A stretch of 64,000 nucleotides of DNA from Bradyrhizobium sp. CCGB01 (GTDB lineage: Bacteria > Pseudomonadota > Alphaproteobacteria > Rhizobiales > Xanthobacteraceae). The notes under the pieces were generated by a model. That model searched no databases, was not told the DNA's origin, and worked only from the letters and a program-made list of their open reading frames with translations. This document shows positions 44,260 to 53,857 of this stretch, piece after piece; the first letter of the stretch is position 1, and every line of letters starts with the position of its first letter. The translations under genes were made by a program, and so were the position numbers. The DNA lies in assembly GCF_024199795.1 (NCBI RefSeq), contig NZ_JANADK010000001.1:5952001-6016000 (forward strand), given 5' to 3'.

Positions 44260-45092
44260 GACCGGCGCCTCGACACACGCGGATTGAGGACGTCGGAAAG
44301 GCCCTCGCCGAACAGATTGATCGCCAGCACGGTGATGAGGATGGCAAGCCCGGGGAATACGCTCATCCACCAGGCGTTGCGCATGACGGTGCGGCCCGCA
44401 CCGATCATGAAACCCCAGGACATCAGATTGGGATCGCCGAGACCCATGAAGGACAGCGCGCTTTCGAGCAGGATGGCGGTTGCGACCGTCAGCGAGGTCA
44501 CGACCAGGATTGGCGAGATCGCGTTGGGCAGGATGTGGCCGAGCACGATGCGCAACGTGCCCTCCCCCTGACACAGCGCTGCCTCGACGAATTCCCGGTT
44601 GCGCAGCCGCAGGAACTCGGCACGAGTGAGGCGTGCCAACGGCGGCCAGCTCACCGCACCGATGGTCAGGATGATCGTGAGCAGCGACGGAGCGAAGGTC
44701 GCGACCAGCAGGATCGCGAGCACGAAGGCCGGGATCGTCTGGAACAGCTCGGTCATCCGCATCAGGACCATATCGACCTTGCCGCCAAAATAGCCGGAGA
44801 TCGCGCCGATCGTGACGCCTATCACCATCGCGGCCATGGCCGAGGCTATGCCGATCACCAGCGACACACGGGCGCCGTAGGCAACGCCGGCGGCAACGTC
44901 GCGACCGAGCGTGTCGCCGCCGAGCAGCAGTCCGTCCTCACCGGGCGGCGTGAAAGGGGCGCCGACCATTTCCCAGGGGGAGACTGGAAAGACGATGGGC
45001 GCGATGATCGCAACGATCACCACGGCAAGCAACACGACGAGACCCACCATGCCGGAGGGATGACGCAGGAAGGCGCGGATTGCATCCATCAT
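44256..45092 (-). CDS. Dipeptide/oligopeptide ABC importer permease DppC-like
   Basis: 278 residues, six hydrophobic segments. Family elements: FTPPGEDGLLLGGDTLGRDV near 45-65 and the EAA loop FVEAALCQGEGTLRIVLGHI. It overlaps the upstream DppB-like gene and the downstream ATPase gene by four bases each. Confidence 0.93.
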   Translation of the reverse strand: MMDAIRAFLRHPSGMVGLVVLLAVVIVAIIAPIVFPVSPWEMVGAPFTPPGEDGLLLGGDTLGRDVAAGVAYGARVSLVIGIASAMAAMVIGVTIGAISGYFGGKVDMVLMRMTELFQTIPAFVLAILLVATFAPSLLTIILTIGAVSWPPLARLTRAEFLRLRNREFVEAALCQGEGTLRIVLGHILPNAISPILVVTSLTVATAILLESALSFMGLGDPNLMSWGFMIGAGRTVMRNAWWMSVFPGLAILITVLAINLFGEGLSDVLNPRVSRRRS

Positions 45093-46090
45093 GCGGCCCC
45101 CGTCGTCATTCGGGGATCGATCAATCTGTAAATCAGGTCGGTCAGCAGATTGAGCACGATGACCACGACCGACAGGATGAGAAAGATGCCAAGCAGCACG
45201 GGATAATCGCGTTGCAGCAAGGCATCGAAAGTGAGCCGCCCCAGTCCCGGCCAGGCGAACACGGTCTCGATCACCACGGCACCACCGACAAGCGCGCCGG
45301 CCTGCATGCCGGCGACCGTGACAACGGGCACCAGCGCGTTCCGCAGCATGTGGCCGACCACGATGCTGGGGCCGGAGAGGCCCTTGGCACGTGCGGTCTT
45401 GATGAAGTCCTGCTGGGCGACCTCGATGATCGAGGAGCGCATCAGCCGGGCATAGATCGCGAGATAAATCGCCGCGAGCGAGGTCACCGGCATGATCATG
45501 TGTTTGGCGATATCGAGCACGTGCTCGAACGGCGAGATTTTTACGTTGATGGTCTCGTAGCCGAACGGCGGCAGCCAGCCGAGCGTCACCGAAAAGACAA
45601 GGACGAGCATCAGCCCGAGCCAGAATACCGGCGTCGCATAGAGCACTAGCGAAAGCACGGTGAAGACCGTGTCGAGCACGCTTCCCGCCGCGAGCCCCGC
45701 GAGCGCCCCAAGTATCGTACCGATGAGCAGCGCAAGACAGAAGGCCGTCACCGTCAGCAACAGCGTCGCCGGGAGACGTTCGAGGATGAGATCGACCACG
45801 GCACGACGCTGGCGATAGGAATAGCCGAGATCGAGCCTGACGACACGCCCGAGATAGCTGGCGAGCTGCACGGCGTACGGCTTGTCAAGCCCGTACTCCT
45901 TGCGCAGATCCTCGAGCAGCTTTGGATCAGCCGCGCCGGATTGCCCGGCCATGACCTGGGCAGGGTCGCCGGGGGCGGCCCGCACCAGCACGAAGTTGAA
46001 AGTGGCGATGACGAGGATGACGGCGACGAGCTGGGCGATCCGGCTCAGCGCCATCAGCCCGATCGTCACCGCGCTGCCGAGACGGATCAC
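45089..46090 (-). CDS. Dipeptide/oligopeptide ABC importer permease DppB-like
   Basis: 333 residues. It has the N-terminal membrane segment, APGDPAQVMAGQSGAADPK near 38-56 (the periplasmic loop of DppB-type permeases), and the EAA loop FIKTARAKGLSGPSIVVGHM. It overlaps the receptor gene by four bases. Confidence 0.93.
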   Translation of the reverse strand: MIRLGSAVTIGLMALSRIAQLVAVILVIATFNFVLVRAAPGDPAQVMAGQSGAADPKLLEDLRKEYGLDKPYAVQLASYLGRVVRLDLGYSYRQRRAVVDLILERLPATLLLTVTAFCLALLIGTILGALAGLAAGSVLDTVFTVLSLVLYATPVFWLGLMLVLVFSVTLGWLPPFGYETINVKISPFEHVLDIAKHMIMPVTSLAAIYLAIYARLMRSSIIEVAQQDFIKTARAKGLSGPSIVVGHMLRNALVPVVTVAGMQAGALVGGAVVIETVFAWPGLGRLTFDALLQRDYPVLLGIFLILSVVVIVLNLLTDLIYRLIDPRMTTGAA

Positions 46091-47664
46091 GATTTGTAGA
46101 CCGACCCGAAGGTTTCGTGCGAGCCGATGCCAGTCGACACGATGTTCTTGAACGCCTTGTCGTAGATGATGGGATATTCGAGTTCCAGCGTCCAGGCGAC
46201 CGGCACGTCTTCGACCAGGATGGCTTGCACCTTGGAATAGAGCTCCTGACGCTTGGCCTCGTCGAGCGTCACAGCGGCCTCGTCGAACAGCTTGTCCACT
46301 TCGGGGTTGGAATAGCCTTGCGTGTTCGAGAACAGGATGCCCTTCTTGATGTTCGAGGAGACGTAGGTGCGGGAGACGCCGAGCGCGGGATCACCGAGTT
46401 GGTAAAGCAGGTTCTGGGTCATTTCGTAGTCCCAGTTGCCGACCTTTTCGGCCCAGCCTGCCATGTCGGTGCCGACCAAAACGAGATCGATACCGACGCG
46501 GGCAAAGCTCTGGCGGAAGAATTCGCCGGCACGCTGGTAGGATTCGTCCACGGGCGGTACGACGTACTTGATTTCGACACGCTTGCCGTTGGCGTCAGGC
46601 TTCAGTCCTATCTCGTCGAGCAGTGCCTTGGCCTTCTCGATCGAATATTCGTAGCGCTTGACCTTGCCGTCATAGAATTTCGTCTTCGACGAGATCGGGC
46701 CGGTCGCGGGCTTGGCCATCCCGAAATAGACCCGCTTGCTCAACGCGTCGCGGTCGATCAGGTGCATGATGGCCTGACGAAAGCGCTTGTCGTTCATCGG
46801 CGCGATACGATTGTTCATCTCGAGCCACGAATGCGGCGCGAAATATTCGTACCCCTTGGTGGTCACTTCGAGATTCTTCCGTGACTTGAAGCGCTGCACG
46901 TCGAAGAACTGGAGATCGGACCACTGAGTGAGCTGCACCGTTCCGTTCTCCAGCGCCAGGGCGCGCGAGGCCGAATCCGGAATGATGCGATAGACGATCT
47001 CGTCGAGATAGGGCTGGTCCTTCAGGTAGTAGCCCTCATGCCGTACCAGATGCACATGCGAGCCGCGCACCCACTCCTTCAGCTTGAACGGCCCGGTGCC
47101 GATCGCCTTGTCGTTCATCGGATTCTTGCGAAAATCGGTGCCCTCGTAGATGTGCTTGGGCACGATCGGCGCCGAGGTGCAGTCGAAGCAACCGAGAAAC
47201 GGTGAGAAAGGCTGCTTGAGCTTGAACACTACGGTGAGCGGATCGAGCGCTTCGGCGGAAGCGACGCGGGCAAAATTCTGCCGTGCGCGCGGATGCGTCT
47301 CGGTCAGCACCTTCATGCAGCTGAAGACGACATCTTCCGACGTCATCGGCTTGCCGTCGTGGAAGGTGATGTTGGGAAACAGCTTGAACGTATAGGTGAG
47401 ACCGTCGGGCGATATCTCCCAGGACTGCGCCATGCCCGGCATCGGCTTCAAGTCTTCGCCGTATTTCAGCAGGCTCTCGTAGATCTTGCCGCCGAGCGTC
47501 AGCGTTGGCTGCTGCTGGTTGATCGCGGTCACCAGCACCGGCGGTTCGGGCTGGATGATGGCATTGAGCGTGCCACCACGTGTCTGGCCCACCGCCCGTG
47601 TGATGCCAAGGGGAATAGCTGCACCCGCCGCCAGCATGGCCTGGGTGAATTCGCGTCTGTTCAT
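46087..47664 (-). CDS. Family 5 peptide/nickel-type ABC importer substrate-binding protein
   Basis: 525 residues. Twin-arginine-like start MNRREFTQAML with signal ending near RAVGQT, then the family 5 pattern: GGKIYESLLKYGEDLKPMPG, YTFKLFPNITFHDGKPMTSEDVVFS and KDQPYLDEIVYRIIPD. First gene of the operon, divergent from an AraC regulator. Ligands in this family include peptides, opines, glutathione and nickel chelates; the M20 enzyme in the operon favours an amide-containing compound. Confidence 0.92.
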   Translation of the reverse strand: MNRREFTQAMLAAGAAIPLGITRAVGQTRGGTLNAIIQPEPPVLVTAINQQQPTLTLGGKIYESLLKYGEDLKPMPGMAQSWEISPDGLTYTFKLFPNITFHDGKPMTSEDVVFSCMKVLTETHPRARQNFARVASAEALDPLTVVFKLKQPFSPFLGCFDCTSAPIVPKHIYEGTDFRKNPMNDKAIGTGPFKLKEWVRGSHVHLVRHEGYYLKDQPYLDEIVYRIIPDSASRALALENGTVQLTQWSDLQFFDVQRFKSRKNLEVTTKGYEYFAPHSWLEMNNRIAPMNDKRFRQAIMHLIDRDALSKRVYFGMAKPATGPISSKTKFYDGKVKRYEYSIEKAKALLDEIGLKPDANGKRVEIKYVVPPVDESYQRAGEFFRQSFARVGIDLVLVGTDMAGWAEKVGNWDYEMTQNLLYQLGDPALGVSRTYVSSNIKKGILFSNTQGYSNPEVDKLFDEAAVTLDEAKRQELYSKVQAILVEDVPVAWTLELEYPIIYDKAFKNIVSTGIGSHETFGSVYKS

Positions 47665-47865
47665 CGAGCTCTCCGTGGTCGCATATCGACTTGGTCAAGC
47701 CTCGCATTCGGGGTTCGGCGAATGTCGCGGGCGGGTGCATTGTTGCCAAACGTCCTGTCCCGCGCTACCTGATCGGGGACAATAACCATCGCGATCGGGC
47801 CATAACTGGCCTGGAAGATGCATAAGAGCCTTGCGAAAAGGACTTAAATCGGGAGTTCACGACAC
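47665..47865. promoter_or_regulatory. Divergent promoter region, peptide importer operon / AraC regulator
   Basis: 201 bases between the outward-facing receptor gene (minus) and AraC gene (plus). It should contain both promoters. I found no clear palindrome or direct repeat of operator size in it. Confidence 0.4.
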
Positions 47866-48726
47866 GTGAGAATCGTAGCGCGGCGAAATGACACCGGCGA
47901 ATTGCGCTCCAGCCACAAGCCGGTGGGCCCCGCAGAAGTGGCACGCTATGCCGGCCAGCTTCAGAAGGTCGAACGACCGGTGGCCGCGATGACGGCAATC
48001 TACCCGAACGAGACCACCAGCACGCGGCACGCGCATCGGCGCGATCAATTCGTCCTCCAAATCGCGGGCGTCACCGCCATGATGACGGAGCGCGGCCATT
48101 TCGTGATCCCGCCCGGCCACGGATTGTGGATTCCGGCCGGCGTTGTGCATCAGTCGCGCGCCTGGGGCGAGGTCGAGGCGCAGTCGATCTACGTCACGCC
48201 CGACCGCGAACGCGAGGCGTCGGATATGTGCCGCCTGGTCCGTGCCTCGTCGCTGGTGGAAGCGCTGATGGACGAAGCGGTGCGCATGCCAGAGACCTAC
48301 GATCAGAGCGGACGCGACGGCAAGCTCGTCGAGTTCCTGCTGACCGAAATCGCGCGCATGCCGGAGGTGACGCTGCACGTGCAGGTGCCGCCGGACCCAA
48401 GGCTTGCGGCTATCTGCAAGGCGGTCCTCGGCGATCCGGCCTCAGACCTCACGCTCGATGACTGGGCGGACAAATGCAGCCTGAGCCGGCGAACGTTGAC
48501 CCGATTATTCCGTCGCGAGACCGGCCAGAGCTTTTCGGTGTGGCGGCAGCGCGTGCGGCTTTTGGAAGCCCTGGCACGCCTGGGTGCGGGCGAACCCGTG
48601 ACATGCGTCGCGCTGGATGTCGGCTACGATAGCCCAAGCGCTTTCGCCGCCATGTTCAAACGTGAGCTTGGTGCGGCACCGCGGCATTACCTCCGCTGGA
48701 CCGATCAAGAAGTCGTGCTGCGCTAA
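47866..48726 (+). CDS. AraC family regulator with N-terminal cupin
   Basis: 286 residues. The cupin half (about 25-130) shows TRHAHRRDQFVLQIAG and HFVIPPGHGLWIPAGVVHQ, a sensor common in this subgroup. The two helix-turn-helices occupy the last 100 residues: LTLDDWADKCSLSRRTLTRLF and VTCVALDVGYDSPSAFAAMF with FKRELGAAPRHYLR. Divergent from the peptide importer operon, which it most likely controls. Confidence 0.9.
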   Translation: MRIVARRNDTGELRSSHKPVGPAEVARYAGQLQKVERPVAAMTAIYPNETTSTRHAHRRDQFVLQIAGVTAMMTERGHFVIPPGHGLWIPAGVVHQSRAWGEVEAQSIYVTPDREREASDMCRLVRASSLVEALMDEAVRMPETYDQSGRDGKLVEFLLTEIARMPEVTLHVQVPPDPRLAAICKAVLGDPASDLTLDDWADKCSLSRRTLTRLFRRETGQSFSVWRQRVRLLEALARLGAGEPVTCVALDVGYDSPSAFAAMFKRELGAAPRHYLRWTDQEVVLR

Positions 48727-48844
48727 TCGCCGCGACTGCACGGGAGCGCGCGTGCCCGTCTCTCGATACGCGTACGCTCCCTCATTTGCGCTCGCCGTCT
48801 GCCGCCATGAGCCCGGCTTTGACAACCACGGTCAGACGGTCACG

Positions 48845-50083
48845 TTATCCCGGTTTCTTGATCAAGGGACAGCGCGACTGCGCCAAGGGCTGGAAAGCCT
48901 GATCGGCCGGGATCGTGGCGAGAAGCTTATAGTAGTCCCAAGGTGCTTTGGACTCTTCCGGCTTCTTCACCTCGAACAGATACATGTCATGGACCATGCG
49001 GCCATCCTCGCGGATCTTGCCGTTCTTGTAGAAGACGTCGTTGACCGGCAGCTCGCGCATCTTCTGCATGACGTCTTCGGTTTTGTCGGTGCCCGCGGCC
49101 TGCACGGCCTTCAGATAGTGCAGGACCGACGAATAGGTGCCGGTCTGCAGCATGTTCGGCATCGCGTTCATGGTCGCATAGAAGCGCTTCGACCACTTCC
49201 GCGTATCGTCGTTCATGTCCCAATAGGACGCTTCGGTGATCGTCAGGCCCTTGGCTTCCTTCAGTCCGAGACCATGGACGTCGTTGATGAAGCCGGCGAG
49301 CGCAGCGAGTTTCTGGCCACCTGAGGTCAGGCCGAACTCGGCAGCCTGCTTGATCGAATTGATGGTGTCGCCGCCGGCGTTGGCCAGCGCGACAACCTTC
49401 GCCTTGGAACCCTGTGCGGTCAGCAAAACGGAGGCGAAATCGGCCGTCCCGACCGGGTGCTTCGTGCTTCCCAGAACCTTGCCGCCGAGCGCCGTGACGA
49501 CTTCGCCGGTGTCCTTTTCGAGGCCCTGGCCGAACGCGTAATCCGCCGTCACGAAGTACCAGCTGTCAAAGCCCTGGCCGACCAGCGCCTTGCCGGTGCT
49601 GTTGGCAATCGCAAAGGTGTCGTAGGCCCAGTGGACGACATAGGGTCCGCAGACCTCGTTGGTGATGCGCGTCGAGCCCGGTGAGCTCAGCGTGATGATC
49701 TTTTTCTTCTCCTTGGCGATCTCGAGCACGGCCAGGGCGGGCGAAGACGACGCGACGTCGAGGATGGCGTCGACCTTCTCGGTGTCGAACCATTTGCGCG
49801 CGGCGTTGGCGGCGATATCAGGCTTGTTCTGGTGATCGGCCGAGACGATCTCTATCGGCATGCCCAGCACCTTGCCGCCGAACTCCTCCACCGCCATCTG
49901 CGCGGCGGTGACCGCGCCCTTGCCGGTGATGTCGGCATAGACGCCCGACATGTCCTCGATCAGCCCGATGCGGACGACGCCGTCGGACACCTTCTCGTTC
50001 TGCGCCGCCGCGGGCGCCGCAAACAGCAACAGGCCGGCGGCCCCGCCCGCCAGATAACACATCCTGAATTCCGATCGCCTCAT
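48845..50083 (-). CDS. Orphan Liv-type periplasmic substrate-binding receptor
   Basis: 412 residues from ATG 50083, which gives a signal peptide (MRRSEFRMCYLAGGAAG, cleavage near AAAQNEK) and follows the G-rich AGGGGTAGGGCT-like leader. Mature start VVRIGLIEDMSGVYADITG is the type I periplasmic fold. Downstream elements include SPGSTRITNEVCGPYVVH and YFVTADYAFGQGLEKD. No permease or ATPase genes are nearby, so it depends on membrane subunits elsewhere. It shares an operon with an enoyl-CoA hydratase and a CoA transferase, next to HMG-CoA reductase; a mevalonate- or acyl-related ligand is possible. Confidence 0.88.
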   Translation of the reverse strand: MRRSEFRMCYLAGGAAGLLLFAAPAAAQNEKVSDGVVRIGLIEDMSGVYADITGKGAVTAAQMAVEEFGGKVLGMPIEIVSADHQNKPDIAANAARKWFDTEKVDAILDVASSSPALAVLEIAKEKKKIITLSSPGSTRITNEVCGPYVVHWAYDTFAIANSTGKALVGQGFDSWYFVTADYAFGQGLEKDTGEVVTALGGKVLGSTKHPVGTADFASVLLTAQGSKAKVVALANAGGDTINSIKQAAEFGLTSGGQKLAALAGFINDVHGLGLKEAKGLTITEASYWDMNDDTRKWSKRFYATMNAMPNMLQTGTYSSVLHYLKAVQAAGTDKTEDVMQKMRELPVNDVFYKNGKIREDGRMVHDMYLFEVKKPEESKAPWDYYKLLATIPADQAFQPLAQSRCPLIKKPG

Positions 50084-50141
50084 AGCCCTACCCCTTTCCA
50101 ATGAAGTCTTCTTGTTTGCGGCCACCGAAGCGGCCGTGACG

Positions 50142-50903
50142 TCATTTGTCGCCGGCCCTGCCCGCGAATGCGGCAAGGCCCCGCTTGGCATCCGCGCTGG
50201 TGAACGTGCGCTGGCCGAGCTTGGCCTCGATGCGAAACGCTTCGGTGAGCGGCAGGTCCTGCAGCGTGAGCGCGGCTTCCTTGATGGTCTGGATCGCGAC
50301 CGGGCTGAGCGCGGCGATCTTTTCGGCAAACTCGTGCGCGAGCGGCTCGACCTTGTCGGCGTCGACGACGTGGTTGACGACGCCCTTGGCCTGCATGTCG
50401 TCCGCGGAGAAGCGCTGCGCCGTCAGCATGATCTCCATCGCATGCGCGTAGCCGATCTGCCGTACCAGCCGCACCAGCGTGCCACCGGCCGGCACGAAAC
50501 CGTGCTTCGGCTCGGGCAGCTGGAACACCGCATTCCGCGCGGCAATGCGGATGTCCGTCGCCAGCATGATCTCGAAGCCGCCGCCCATGCACATGCCTTT
50601 GACGGCGCTGACGACCGGCTTGAAGAAGCCGGGAAACTTGATGTGCGCCGGATCCCACTCGGAGATATCGAAGCGATCGGAGGCGAGCGCCGGAATGGAT
50701 TCGGTGAGATCGGCGCCGACGCAGAAGGCCCGCTCGCCCGCCCCGGTCAGCACGACGGCGCGGATCTTGTCATCGTCCCTGATCTCGAAGAAGGCGCGGC
50801 CGAGATCGTCATACATGGCGAGCGTCAGCGCATTCAGCTTGTCCGGCCGGTTGATCCTGACCGTCGCGATATGGCCGTCCCTGGTGAATTCGATCGACAT
50901 CAA
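50142..50903 (-). CDS. Enoyl-CoA hydratase/isomerase (crotonase family)
   Basis: 253 residues. Family features: VRINRPDKLNALTLAMYDDL near 15-35, the oxyanion-hole segment GERAFCVGADL (about 57-67), CMGGGFEIMLATDIRIA near 100-117, and PEPKHGFVPAGGTLVRLVR. One expected catalytic Glu position reads within PEPKHGF. It could hydrate an enoyl-CoA or act as an isomerase or hydrolase. The operon with a CoA transferase, and HMG-CoA reductase just upstream, allows 3-methylglutaconyl-CoA as a candidate substrate, but this is inference. Confidence 0.9.
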   Translation of the reverse strand: MMSIEFTRDGHIATVRINRPDKLNALTLAMYDDLGRAFFEIRDDDKIRAVVLTGAGERAFCVGADLTESIPALASDRFDISEWDPAHIKFPGFFKPVVSAVKGMCMGGGFEIMLATDIRIAARNAVFQLPEPKHGFVPAGGTLVRLVRQIGYAHAMEIMLTAQRFSADDMQAKGVVNHVVDADKVEPLAHEFAEKIAALSPVAIQTIKEAALTLQDLPLTEAFRIEAKLGQRTFTSADAKRGLAAFAGRAGDK

Positions 50904-52132
50904 ATCGCTCCCGACGCCTTGAGACGCGCCAGCTCTTCGGGAGAGACCTCCGCGAGCCGCGCGAGCACGTCCGCATTGTGCTCGCCGGGCAGCGGCGCCT
51001 TCTCGAAGGATATCTGCTCGGCACCGGACAGCTTGATCGGCTGGCCGAACATGCCGATCAGCTTGCCGGCAACGGGCACGTTGACGATCATGTTGCGCGC
51101 GGCGATGTGGGGGTCCTCGACCACCTCGGCGATGGTCTTGATCGCGCTGAGCGGGATCTTGTCACCCGCCATCTCCTCGAGCTCGGCCTTGGTGTAGCGG
51201 CTGAACCAGCGCTCCAGCAGCGGCTTCACTTTCGTCTCGGCGACGACGCGGTCGAACCGCTTCTCCATCGTGTCGATATCAGGGTCCCTGGCGCGCTCGG
51301 GCTCGCCGAACAGGGCGCAGGTGATCGCCCAGAACTTGTCGGTGTAGCCGCCGAAGAAGACGTAGCCGTCCTTGCAGGGAAACTGGCCATAGGGCCGCAC
51401 GAACGGATGATCATTGCCGAGCGGCGATGCGACGTCCTTCTCGGCGGTGTAGCGGACCACCGCATTCTCGGTCAGCGTCAGGACCGAATCCTGCTGCGAG
51501 ACGTCGACGACCTGGCCGACGCCTGATGTCTCGGCCTCGCGCAGCGCCGCGAGCGTTCCGATCGCCGCATAAAGCGAGGCCGCGAGATCGCCGATGATGG
51601 TGCCGACGCGGACCGGCGGCATCTCGGCGTAGCCGTTCATCGACCACAATCCGCCCGCCGCCTGCCCGGTATTGTCATAGGCGGGTTTCGACGAGTTGGG
51701 CCCGGTGCGGCCAAAGCCGCTGATCGCGGTGTAGATGAGTTTTGGATTCTCGGCGCGCAGCACTTCGTAGGCGAGGCCGAGCTTGTCCATCGTGCCGGGG
51801 CGGAAATTCTCGATGAGGATGTCGGCCTTGCGGACGAGCTTCTTCAGCAGTGCCTTGCCGTCATCCGATTTGAGATTGATCGTGATGCCCTGCTTGTTGC
51901 GGTTGAACTGCGTGAAGAAGGCGCTGAGCTGCTCGTCGCCGACGAAGGGCGGAAACGTCCTGGCATAATCGGGATCACCGGGATGTTCGATCTTGATCAC
52001 AGTGGCGCCGAGATCGGCTAGCAGCATCGAACAGAACGGTCCTGCGACGACACGCGTGATGTCGAGAACCACGACGTTTTTGAGAGGGCCGCTGCGCGCG
52101 GCCAACCCGCCCATGTTTTCTTCTTTTTTCAC
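50900..52132 (-). CDS. Class III CoA transferase (CaiB/BaiF)
   Basis: 410 residues if translation starts at GTG 52132, which is preceded by GGAGG with a five-base spacer; ATG 52114 is the alternative. The family pattern is complete: VVVLDITRVVAGPFCSMLLA, DLGATVIKIEHPGDPD, NFRPGTMDKLGLAYE, and the catalytic Asp in IGDLAASLYAAIG. It overlaps the enoyl-CoA hydratase by four bases. It probably charges an acid with CoA (from succinyl-CoA or acetyl-CoA) for the hydratase. A hairpin 100 bases upstream separates it from HMG-CoA reductase. Confidence 0.92.
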   Translation of the reverse strand: MKKEENMGGLAARSGPLKNVVVLDITRVVAGPFCSMLLADLGATVIKIEHPGDPDYARTFPPFVGDEQLSAFFTQFNRNKQGITINLKSDDGKALLKKLVRKADILIENFRPGTMDKLGLAYEVLRAENPKLIYTAISGFGRTGPNSSKPAYDNTGQAAGGLWSMNGYAEMPPVRVGTIIGDLAASLYAAIGTLAALREAETSGVGQVVDVSQQDSVLTLTENAVVRYTAEKDVASPLGNDHPFVRPYGQFPCKDGYVFFGGYTDKFWAITCALFGEPERARDPDIDTMEKRFDRVVAETKVKPLLERWFSRYTKAELEEMAGDKIPLSAIKTIAEVVEDPHIAARNMIVNVPVAGKLIGMFGQPIKLSGAEQISFEKAPLPGEHNADVLARLAEVSPEELARLKASGAI

Positions 52133-52237
52133 ATCATCCTCCCTCCCCCGTTGAACGCCCGCCGGCATGGCGCGCAATCTCGCTTAGGGGGTGAGCGCCG
52201 AACATACATTTTCGAGCTCGCGCGTCGAGGCGACGAA

Positions 52238-52260
52238 ATGCCTGCACGTCATGCAGGCAT
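52238..52260 (-). terminator. Hairpin downstream of HMG-CoA reductase, candidate terminator
   Basis: Perfect 9-base arms ATGCCTGCA (52238-52246) and TGCAGGCAT (52252-52260) with a 5-base loop, starting 8 bases beyond the HMG-CoA reductase stop. On the minus strand the stem is followed by ATTTCG, a weak T-run. It may end or attenuate the reductase transcript before the CoA transferase genes. Confidence 0.45.
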
Positions 52261-52267
52261 CGGCACC

Positions 52268-53578
<1,311 letters not shown>

Positions 53579-53661
53579 TGCCGCGTCTCCCACCACGAAT
53601 TTTTCGGTTGGGGCGACGTTAGGCAGCATCGCACTGCGGCCAAAAGGGACAATTTGAAAAT

Positions 53662-53842
53662 ACTGTCCACAACTGTACCCACGCATGAGCGGGAAGATCG
53701 GACGGCTTTCTCGGGCGGAACTCCCGTTTTTGCGGTTCGAGGCCACGCGACAAGTCGGCCGCCGCCCCATTGAACCGTCCGACAGCATCTGATTACTGTC
53801 AATTCAGGATACACTTCCGAACCACTGTCCTACACCGTACCC
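53662..53842. promoter_or_regulatory. Direct repeats in the MocR / HMG-CoA reductase control region
   Basis: ACTGTCCACAACTGTACCC (53662-53680) and ACTGTCCTACACCGTACCC (53824-53842) agree at 15 of 19 bases, in the same orientation, 162 bases apart. A partial third copy, ATTACTGTC, lies near 53792. The second copy ends just before the ribosome site of the MocR gene. MocR regulators typically bind direct repeats, so these are candidate sites for control of mvaA and autoregulation. Confidence 0.6.
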
Positions 53843-53857
53843 GACAGGAGGGGCTGC

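Noticed and set aside
48727..48844. Hairpin ACGGG...CCCGT as a terminator between the AraC gene and the orphan receptor
   Set aside because: Short stem with a competing GCACG/CGTGC pairing and no T-run; not convincing.
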